This document shows, piece by piece, positions 6,814 to 18,800 of a stretch of DNA of 21,173 nt. The notes under the pieces were generated by a model. It was given only the letters and a program-made list of their open reading frames with translations, was not told where the DNA came from and made no database searches. Where the stretch lies: positions 1 through 21,173 of IMG/VR virus record IMGVR_UViG_3300037189_004921, one strand, 5' to 3'. Every line of letters starts with the position of its first letter. Position 1 is the first letter of the stretch. This DNA comes from a virus. A program made the translations under genes and the position numbers.

Positions 6814-9800
6814 ATGGCAAAACGAGTTAGAACAATTGATTTTTTACCGGAAATCTTTAAGACAGATATCAATAACCAATTTTTATCAGCCACACTAGAT
6901 CAATTAGTACAACCTCCTAATTTCAAAAAAATACAAGGTTTCATTGGGAGTAAATTTGGTTACGGTGTTACCTCTAACGACGGTTATGTAGCCGAGCCAA
7001 CCAAGACTAGATCAGACTATCAGTTAGAACCAGCAGTTATTTTTAAAAAGAAAGATACTCAAGTTGCAATAGATGCTATTACATACCCTGAATTAGTTGA
7101 TGCATTATATGTTGAAGGTGCTGCCACTGACAACCACAACAACTTATTCACTAATGAATTTTATTCATGGGATAGTTTTACAGATTTAGACAAGCTAATA
7201 AATTACAGCCAATATTATTGGTTGCCACAAGGCCCTGAACCAGTTAACATCAGTGATACTGCCATGTACAAAAGTGGCACATTCACTATGCTTTCTAATA
7301 ATGTTGTATATGATATTACATCTGACTTATTTACGTTTGACGTAAGTAATCCTACTATCACATTGGTTAGAGGTGGCTTGTACAAATTTGTAGTAGGACA
7401 AGATACTCGGTTGTTTATTCAAACAGAACCGGGTATTACTGGTTATGAAAAATTAAGAACAAACATTAGTACACGTGAAGTCTATGGTGTAGATAATAAT
7501 GGTTTATCAACCGGCACTATTACTTTTCATGTACCACTAGCTAATGCACAAGACGAATACAACTATCCAGGCAATAACCCTGTTGACCTAGTGACTACTA
7601 AGTCAATTGGTGATATACACGGTAAAAAATTAAGCGAATTAAACAACATTGACGGTATTGCAAGTTTAGATGGAAAAAGAATATTATTTTATGGAACACA
7701 GCCGGGAGTACAGGCATACATTGGGGACTTCTATGGAGAGTATGCATTTGACGTTGATAATCCAGGTAGAGTTACCCCTATTGTAACTGAAGTAACGGCA
7801 ACGACTGGGGAAGTAACAGACTTTGATGAAGAAAATTTCGACAGTGATCCATTGGGTTATACTAGACATACAATAACATGTTTATCTACTAGTGGGTTTG
7901 ATGTTAACGATGCAGTAACATTTACTGGAATTTCTTTTGGTGGCATAGAAGAAGGATTAGTTTATTATATAGCCAGTATTGTAAATAACACCACTTTTAC
8001 TATATCTCCTTCTTTATACGGAGCTGCCCTTGAGTTAACTAATGGTACAACCAATTCAAATGGTAAGTTATATGTAACCGTGCATCAAGGCGGATTTGAA
8101 GAAGGCACACTAACTACCATCAATAATAATTTTTACAGAATTTCATACGTTGGTGAAGAAGATGATCCTATTATTAGTTTATACGAAGATGGTGTAATCC
8201 CCAACGACCAAACTATAGAAATAAACTATGGTAAACAATACATTACCCGTCGTTTTGTTCGTAATGCATATGGGGAAATATCATTGGTTCCTCTTATTAC
8301 GGCCAACCTAAACAAGTTATATTATCAGGATAGTAACAACCCAGATCAGTATGGTATAATTAAACTCATTGATGCTCCTAGTCTTTCAGGAATAGATGTT
8401 GATGATATTATAGGAAAGAAAACATATACTAGTCCAAATGGAGTGACGTTTACCAATGGCTTAAAAGTTAAGTTTAATGGTAACATCATCCCTGCCAAAT
8501 ATACCACTGACCAATACTATGTAGAGGGCGTTGGAACAAGTATTGCGTTATTGCCGGTTAGCGAACAATTAGTACCTGAACCATTTGGTCAGGGATTCTT
8601 TGCACCATTTGATAATGCAGCCTATGACACGGATGCATATGGCAGCGCATTGCTAGTACCAGCAGACAGTGATTATATTACTATCAACCGTAACAGCAAA
8701 AGTAAAAATGCTTGGAGTCGTAGTAATAGATGGTTCCATGTAGATGTATTAAACACTACTCTTGCTAATAATAACAACAGTCCAATGGTTAAGGCGGCAC
8801 TATCTAATTCAACAGCTAGAGCTAAAAGACCTATTATTGAATATTATCCAAACATAAAATTATTCAATTCAGGTAGCATGGGTAAGGCACCAGTCGATTA
8901 TATAAACTTTACTGTAACAGATGCATTCAATCAAGTTGCAGGAAAAACTACATATTTTCCAGATGGCGAAGAAAATGAATTGTTTGATGGTGCACGAATT
9001 ATATTTGCTAATGATACTAACGTTGACGTAAGAAATAAAATTTTTGTATGTACGTATAGTAAAACAAAGTCTACCAGCACAGGATCAACTATCACATTGT
9101 CTAAAGCAGCCGACGGGGATGTATTATACAATGACCAAACAGTTATCGTTAAAGGCACTGCTTATCAAGGTAAGAGTTTTTATTTTGATGGTTCTAACTG
9201 GATACCTGCACAGTTTAAACAATATGTAAATCAATATCCCAAGTTTGATATATTTGACAACAATGGAATAAGTTTTGGAGATATTGAATATTATCCTGGT
9301 ACTGACTTTGTTGGTTCAACATTATTTGAATACCAGGCTGGTTCAGGTGTCAATGACATTATTTTAGGATTCCCTATTAAGTATAGTTCTATTACTAACA
9401 TAGGTGACATTAGTTTTAGTGTGAGTTTAAATTCTCAGACATTCAACTACGTGTATAACAGTCAATCTATTACTACACCAGTGAATTCAGGTTATGTTCA
9501 TATCTATTCATCTAACACAATTCACGACAGGCATATTGGTTGGCAAACTGCCGTTGCACCATCTATTCAATATCAGGTGTTTAAATTCACATATTCTCAG
9601 GATACAATAATATGTGATGTTCCCGCAAAAGATGCCGCTAAAACAGAATGGCCGGTGATTACTGTGTATGTAGACAATCAACGAACTACGGATTATACCT
9701 ATGTAGTGACTGATACAACTACGGTTATTACATTATCTAATCTACCTGCTTTGGGGACACCAGTTGAAATTTTAATTTATAGTGATAGTGTCAGCAAAGT

Positions 9801-12800
9801 TGCTTATTACCAAATACCTGCAAACTTTGACCATAACCCCTTTAACTCACAAGTAGCTGTTGTTAACCTGGGTGACCTACGTGGACATTATAAGAGTATC
9901 TGTAACAATATCAAAACGTTAACCGGTAATGCATTTGGTCCTAATAATTTTAGAGATTTAGGAAACATTATTACGTATGGTACACGAATTATACAAAATA
10001 GTGCATCACTTGTAGCACCATCTATATTTTTAAAATCATCTGATAATAATATTTTCAATGCACTAACTTTCAATGCAAACGAATATACAAAATTCAAGGC
10101 AGCATTGATGGATATAGTAAACAGATCAGATTACAGTCCATTACAATCTAACAGCGATATATTAGACGATGCGTTGGATCAATTGACTGGTACCAAATCA
10201 GATACTAACTCTTTCTTTTGGAGTGACATGTTACCCTCAAAAGGTGCATTGACTGTCAAAACATATAATTTTAAGAGTGGCGTAGATTCATCTATATATC
10301 CCTTAACGAAAGTCTACGATTATGCTACTGCTAATTATAATGGTATACTAGTATACTTGAACAGAAAAATTGATGGAGTAGTTCGCAACATACAATTACT
10401 AAACGATATTGACTATCAAGTAAGTTCAACTGAAAAAAGTTTAACTATTAGCAAATATCTGTTACCCAATGATGTTATTACTATCAAAGAGTATTCACAA
10501 ACATACGGAAGCTATGTACCAAATACTCCTACCAAGATGGGTTTATACCCATCATACATTCCAGAAGTTTTTAAAGATAATAGTTTCATAACACCTACAT
10601 ATTTTATTAGAGGTCACGACGGATCATATACAAAGTTGTATGGTGAATATAATAGCGGATACCTAGAAGATTTTAGAGACCGTGTATTGTTTGAATTTGA
10701 AAACAGAATTTATAATAACTTAAAAGTCAAGGCTAAGATACCGCTGGCATATGATGACATTTTTCCTGGACAATTTAGAACTACTGATTATTCTTTTGAT
10801 AAATTAAATGCAATATATTCCTCACAGTTTCTAAACTGGGTTGGAACAAATAGAGTTAACTATCAAAGTCAATATTATAGTTCTACTAATGAGTTTACTT
10901 GGAATTATAAAAATTCTACAAACAAGTTAACTAATACCAATCTTGCACAAGGTAACTGGAGAGGTGTGTTTTATTGGTTATATGATACATCACATCCAGA
11001 TACCCGTCCTTGGGAATTATTAGGTATAAACAATAAACCAACTTGGTGGGACAGCCGTTATGGTGAAGCCCCGTATACAAGTGAAAATATATTACTATGG
11101 ACTGACCTAAGTAAAGGATATGTATGGAATAACGGTGATAGTTATATTAATACTAAACGTGTCCGACCTGAATTATTGAAGGTACTGCCGGTAGACTCTA
11201 AGGGTAGATTAGTTAGTCCATTTACAAATGTACTAAGTGCATACGATACTAAAACTTTCAATACCGATTGGAACATCGGAGACTTAGGACCAACTGAATA
11301 TAGTTATAGAAAAAGTAGTCAATGGCCATTTGATTTAATGCGCATGTATGCATTAACTAAACCTGCACAGTTTTTCTCTTTAGGTATTGACCTTGATGTA
11401 TTACAATATAATTATGAATTTAAACAGTACTTAGTTAATGATAGATTACGTCAACCACCGTCAAGTTTGTTAATATATGGTGGAGGGGAAGACCATGCCG
11501 CTCATAGCTATTTGAATTGGATTGTTGATTACTTAAACCAATATGGAATTAATGGTAGTCAACAGGTGTCTGACTATCTCAATAATACCGATGTTAGATT
11601 AACTTATAGAATGGCTGGTTTTAGTGATAAAGAATTACTAAAGTTCTATGCAGAAAAAGGATCACCTAACAGTAAGAACAATAGTTTGTTGATACCGGAC
11701 GAAAGCTACAATATCATAATGTACGAGAACCAACCTTATGATACGATTGTATATAGTTCTATTGTCATACAAAAAACTAGTCTTGGCTACAGAGTATATG
11801 GAAACAGCCAAGACAAATCATATTTTGTTGTATCTGATCCCAATTTAAATGGTATCCTAGATACTATAACGATTGACAATTACACCGTTAGAGTGGCAAA
11901 ACTATATAATAAAACTACAACATATGTTCCATATGGCACTGAATTTACTAATCTAAGTGCCTTAGTACAATTCATTGGTGGGTATGGTAATTATTTAGAA
12001 ACACAGGGTGTTAAATTTAACAACATTGAAAATGCATTAGAGTTAAATTGGAAACAAATGATTGCAGAGCTTATATACTGGTCTAGGTCTGGTTGGGAAG
12101 ACGGCAGTATCGTAAACTTGAATCCAAATGCTAATAGTATTACTATTACTACAGAACGTGGTATATTACAACCACTAACAATTTACCGTGACAACTATAT
12201 TCTAAATCAAAACTTGCTACCTATCGCACTAAATGATTTGGCTATCACTAGACTAGATACTACGTTTACTGCCACAGCATTAAATCAAGGTGATTCTATA
12301 AGTTTTATGCGAAGCAAAATAAGTGGCGTAGAACATATTGTTGTATTCGACAACACCACAGTATTCAATGATACTATGTTTAACTTAGTGACCGGCTTAC
12401 GTCAACAACGTATATACGTTAAGGGTGTAAAGACGGCTGAATGGACTGGGCAGATGAACGCCGCTGGGTTTATTATCAATCAAGACAATATACAAGAGTG
12501 GATCACTAATCAAAAATATAATAAAGGTTCGATTGTCAAACACAAAAATGAATATTGGATAGCAAAAAAAGTAACAGTAACTCCTGCTACTAAATTTAAT
12601 CCAGACGAGTGGAACAAAACATCATATGAGACTATTCAAAAGGGTATGTTACCTAACCCTAGTACTAGAGCATACGAATCAACCTTATACTATAATACTA
12701 ACATAGCCAATTTAAAAAATGATGCAGACTTATTAGGTTTTTCATTGATTGGATATCGTCCTAGAAACTATCTAGCAGAAGCTAATTTGGATGACACTAC

Positions 12801-15800
12801 TCAAGTTAATATCTATAAGAATTTGATTTCAAGCAAAGGTACTAGAAATGCATTTGATTCGTTAGTTGGTATAAACCTACAACAGACAAATTTAAAATAT
12901 GATTTGTATGATAACTGGGCAATCAAAACTAGTGAGTACGGCGGAGTATTAAATAAAAACTTTATTGAACTTACATTAGATGAGAGTCAACTTTTAGGAA
13001 ACCCGGCTACTGTTGGTATTGTTCACGGAGAAGAGTTATCTGGCATTCAACAAATAATTCAACTTTATGATTTAAAAAATTACGGCTATGCAGTAAATAA
13101 TACAAACATCTTACCTACAATTCCTTCTACTACTGATAGTAAATTACCATCTGCGGGTTATGTAAACTTAGATGACATATCATACACTGGTTACTATATT
13201 AACAACTTAGATAATACTTCCATCGGCGATCTATACAAAAATGATTATATTTGGATTGCGGATAAAATTGGAGAATGGAAAGTTTATACTCCAATGGCAT
13301 CTACTAGTAGATTAGTTAATGTTATCAATAACTTAAACAATACTTGTACCTTTGTTTTTAGTGGTCATCATAATTTTAGTGTCAACGACAATTTTGGTAT
13401 TATAAACTATGAGTATCGTATCAATGGATACTATACTGTGTTATCTATCGATAATCTAACTACGATTGTAGTTGATTTGGTAATTGATTCTTCGGTGGGC
13501 AATATCACTGGCGGAATAAACAGTATTATGTTCAAGTTAGAGAATCAACGAGTAGAACGTGCAAAAGACATTGCTTCTTTGAAGTTATTGAATTCAGAAT
13601 ATGTAAACAACAAAGTATGGGTAGATAAAAACTTATCCGGAGAGTGGAGCGTTTTACGTAAAACTAATAATTACTCACATACTACTTTTGTTAAACCAGG
13701 CGGAACAATTGAATTTGGTAGCGCAGTATCATATACTGACAAACTAGGATTTTTTGTTTCAGATCCTGCAAATAGCAAGGTTCATCGTTTCATAGAAGTT
13801 AACAGTGGTAATACTGATTATGCACTAGTTGATACTATTACGCATGGTCAAGGCTATGGTACTGCTATTGTTAAAAACGATGAGGTGATGATTATATCAC
13901 AACCTGATCCGTTTGGAGATTTGAGTATTCTATATGTTTATAGAATGGTTAAAAACGATAGAATCGTGTCCTTAGTAGAAGAACAAATTCTTGCAGTTGC
14001 TGGATTTAGATTAGGTGATAGCGTAGCACTTTCCGGTGATGGTGAAATGTTCTATGCTAGTATTATTGACCTTAATGCAATTGTTGAGTTCCAACGTAAC
14101 GCTGATTATACCTATTATGATATTGGTGCTACACTAAAATCATCAGTAACACCTGGCTCTACATCTATTGAATTGAATGGTAATATTCCTAATTTAGTAC
14201 CAGGTAGATACATTACGTTTACTGCGTTTGGGTATGATGAAAAGTATATGATAGTAACTTCAAAATATAATTCATCAACTAATTCTACTAGCGTATATCT
14301 ATATACACCTGTACCTTATAGTGTTGGTGTTGGGGCAAACGTCTATAGAGCTAGCATCAGTTATTTCTTATTGGGTGCTATTACGAGTGAAGGATTAGCT
14401 AACGGCACTGATTTGTTCAGTTACAGTTTAGCTACAAATTATGACGGAAGTAAATTGTTTGTTGGATCACCTCAGGCTGATTTTAGCGGGCAATTGCAAG
14501 ATTCAGGATATGCGTTCATATTTGATAGATTGATTGAAAATTGGGAAGTAATTACGGATAGCCAAGCCGGTAGTTTTACATTGTTCTTCTTGCCTTGGCA
14601 GCCCACACCAACATCTGTTGTTTACCTCAACGGCGTCAAACTTAATCCCTCATATTATGTATTGATATCAAACTTGTTAGTTATAGGTCCTATATTACGT
14701 GCTGGAGACATAGTAACAGTCAGTAGTGGTAATTTAGTATTAGTACAACAACTTGCAAGCTATGATTTAATTGAGGATATTGACCCTGGTGCTAAATTTG
14801 CTTGGTCACTGGATTGTAATACATCAGGTAGTGAAGTGTTGGTTGGCAGTCCATTCAATTTAAACCCAGAAGAAAAAGAAGGTGCGGTGTTTAGATACTC
14901 TAATGAAGGTAAACACTTTGGTAGAATAACCGGCATCCTTCAATGTACTTTGTTAGAACCGGCTAGTATTTTGATTAATGGATATCGTGTTGCGTTACCT
15001 GACCCCACACTACTATCAGCTGGTGACGCTTTTTACGTAGCTAACAAAATTAATCAAGCTGTGATTAATAATGTTTTTGCATATGCGACTGAAGACAATC
15101 GTTTAGTAATTCGTTTACGTGATGTTGATTTAAACCCTGTAAACAATAAATTAAACTTAACAGTGTTTAATGCTAACGTCATGACACAGCTTGGTATAGC
15201 AACGTACTTAAAAACTCAAGTAGTATATGACCCGCACCCTAGCACTAGAACTCAGTTTGGATATAAAGTCAAATTCAATGAACAAAATAGTTTTGTAGTA
15301 AGCGCACCCGCTGGCACACGATATGTTGGAACACAGTTTGACTTTAGTAACGATGAAAACAATCACAATGATACTGTGTTTGACAATAACTTCACTCAAT
15401 GGGAAGATGCATACGGTGATGCAGGAACAGTATACATGTATGATTATATTCCTTCATACGCTGAAAGTTTATTGACTGCAAGTAACTACGTATATTCACA
15501 GTCTCTTCCTGACACTGTAATTGATTATGGTCGTCAACCATTCTATGGTCAATCATTAGATTTCTATAAAAATAAAGTAATGATTGGATCACCTAACTTT
15601 AAGAATGGTACTGTGAATGGTCGTGTGACAGTATATAGCAATGAAGTTGGGGTAGCTAACTGGGCAGTTTATAGAGAGTCGTCTAATGTAATAGATATTG
15701 ATAAGATTCAAAAAGTACAAATCTACAATAATATAACCAACGTTACCCTTGAGTCGTTAGATTATTTTGACCCACAACAAGGCAAACTACTAGGTCCTAT

Positions 15801-18800
15801 TCGTGAAAATATAGACTTTATTACATCAGTTGACCCGGCTGGATATAATAACCTTAATGCTAAAGGTAACATGGCATGGGGAAAAAATCAAGTAGGTAAG
15901 ATTTGGTTCGATGTAACTACTACTAAGTTTATTAATTATCATCAAAACGATTTAGAGTATAATAGTAAGTACTGGGGTAATATATTCCCTGGTAGTACAG
16001 TAACAGTATACAGTTGGATTGAAAGTGATGTATTACCAGCATTCTACACTGGAGATGGTCAACCTTATAATTTTGGTAGTTACAGTTTAGGATTTGAAAC
16101 TGATGCCGGCGGAAACTTGGTAACACGATATTACTATTGGGTTCGCAATACCAATGTCTTGTTTGGATTGCAAGGCAAAACATTAACTGATGCCGTGATT
16201 GCTCAGTACATTGCTAACCCACAAAGTTCTGGCATATCATATTTTGCCCCACTTGCACCTAACGTATATTCTTTATATAATGTGCGTGATGTAGTCTATA
16301 GCAAAAATACTAATTTGCATATTGGATTTAGTACAAACGACATCGATATCCCTAATCATTCTGAATATCAGTTAATACGTAACGGTTATGCCAACGACTT
16401 CTTAAAAGGCGTACCCGATAAAGTAAATTATTTAGAACCAAGTGGATTATACAACAAGTTACTTTGCAGTTTTTCTGGTGTAGATGAGATTGGTCAAGTA
16501 TTACCTAATCCAAATCTACCTAAGTTGTTGCAAGTTGGTATAGGCACTCGACCAAGTCAATCATTGTTTGTAAATCGTTTTACCGCTTTAGAAAATTATT
16601 TGCAGTATGCAAATACTGTGATGAAAACTTATCCTATTAATGAATTGAGCACAGTCACGTTTTTGAATACATATGGCAACACATATGACACTAGAAAATA
16701 TTGGCAGAATGTTTATTGGTGGGCAGAAGGTTACCAAAGCACAACAAAAACTGCGTTTGAAGTTGCTACTTATTATGACTTATTAAAAGTTGATGGTAAA
16801 GAGGGATTAATTGTTGGCGTAAGTATGAATAGTCAGGGTAAACGTGAAATATACAAGTATACCGCTGACGCTTGGTCTCGCATTGGTTTAGAAGATGGAA
16901 CTATAGAATTTTTAAGTAACCTATGGGATTATCAAGATAATAAGATTGGTTTTGGCGACGTATTTTTTGATACAGTATCATTTGACGCATACCCTTCTCT
17001 TGAAACAAGATATATTATACGTGCATTGAATGAACAGATTTACACAGGACCCCTGAACATATATAAAAACAAAAGTTTAATTTTAGTTTTTGAATATATT
17101 CAAAGTGAAAACGTAGAGTCAAGTAATTACTTACCATGGTTGAACAAAACTAGTTTAGCCGATGTTAGTTATACTGTGCGTGGCTTAATACCTTATCAAA
17201 AATATCAAAGTGATAATACTAATTTACTTGAGGGATATTTGAATGAAGTTAAACCATATCACGTAGTATTAAAAGAATTTAGTTTTAAATATGATGGTGT
17301 TGATACCTTTGATGGCAACATTACTGACTTTGACTTACCATCACAATATAATCGTAATTTAAATAGATTTGTCTCGCCGCGGTTAACATATACTACTCCT
17401 AGTGATACCGGAGAATATACCAGTACTGATCCAATATGGTCTAGCAATAATGCATACCAAACTTGGGTTGATAATTATGGATTAAAATTGATTGCTAAAA
17501 AGAATCAAGTTTTAGCAAAACTAGTTAGATATGTTAACAATACTAGTCAGGCATTGTATGTAGATAATGCAAGTAGTTTCCCAGTTGCGGGTTTAGTTAC
17601 TATTGGTGGAGAATTGATTTCTTACACAACAGTAGACCGTGCTCGTGGAAAATTATCAGGATTGAGTCGAGGTGTAAGCAATACCTCAGTAATTGAACAT
17701 TATCCAGGTACTAGTGTGTATGCTGATTTACCGGGAGTAATTGTTTTAGACAGTGGTCGTGCATACATTGATCCTCCCATAGTAAAGGCATATATTGATA
17801 CTACTAAGTATCCAGCTCCAAAACGTGAAGCTATATTGAAGGCTGCAATGGGCGGTGGTAAAGTAATTGAAATTGAGGTAATTGATCCGGGTGAAGGATA
17901 TGCAGTTGCTCCTGAAATTATATTCCAAAGTGCATTTGAAACAGATTTTACAGTAAACAACATCAATTTCCAATCAAACTTGATTGTTATTGATCCTACA
18001 GCAATTGTTACCGGCGACTTAATTAAGATTGTAAATGACGCTAGTGGGATGGAAGCTATAACTACCGGTTACTATTATGTTAAAGTGTTAGGCTTTAATA
18101 GAACCCGAGGTGTGATTACTAACGACCCGGTTATCTCCCTACACTATAATTATAGAGATAGTTTAGTGGGAGAACATAAGGTAGTGTTTAATCAAGCAGT
18201 TGATCCATTGATAACTTATACTTTGCAAATGGTTCCTAGAGCGATAGCGGTAACTACTAACCCGTTACTGCGTTCAATCAATACAACAATACGTTTGGAT
18301 AGAACCAGCTACACCACAATGATTGAAGAATGGAAATCTGGAACATACTGGCCTAGTCCGTTCAACAGTTTGGGAAATGATGCCAGTACTAATACTGCAC
18401 TGAGTTTTGGTATTCCGTTTCAATTTGAATATGACGACGGGAAGAATTTCCAAGACAGCGTTAGTGGTAATGGTGTTAAATTTACAATATATAATCAAAC
18501 AATGTTGGGTTCATATGCAGCCAGTATTGAATCCCCGGGTGCATCTTACGCTGTGGGTGATACGATAACAGTTGAAGGGTTTTATTTAGACGGAGTCACT
18601 GGTGCAAATAACTGTGTTATAACAGTTACTCAAATTAATGGATCTACTTCTGGTCCTATTAGGACTGTAACAGTAAGTGGTACGCCTTACTCAAGAACTG
18701 GCGCTGGCTCTCAGGGTGCATTATTACCAATAACAGGCGTGACAAGCGTGGACGTTACACCTGATACCCCTGTAGTTGTCGCATTGAATTATAGACCTAG

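Larger units (their letters stand above)
13714..15648 (+). other. Seven FG-GAP-like blades (integrin-type beta-propeller) with large insertions
   Basis: Seven segments share the pattern FGxxVxxxxxxxxhhVGsP followed by a hydrophobic strand. They start at residues 2301 ('[18 protein letters not shown]'), 2348 ('[17 protein letters not shown]'), 2401 ('[16 protein letters not shown]'), 2535 ('[20 protein letters not shown]'), 2662 ('[20 protein letters not shown]'), 2815 ('[18 protein letters not shown]') and 2911 ('[18 protein letters not shown]'). Spacings of 47, 53, 134, 127, 153 and 96 residues imply insertions after blades 3, 4, 5 and 6. Canonical calcium-binding DxDxDG loops are degenerate. 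Seven is the usual number for this fold. Confidence 0.55.

Noticed and set aside
7336-7569. Copper-binding cupredoxin
   Set aside because: The expected His/Cys/His ligands are not present at the usual places, so only a cupredoxin-like fold is proposed.
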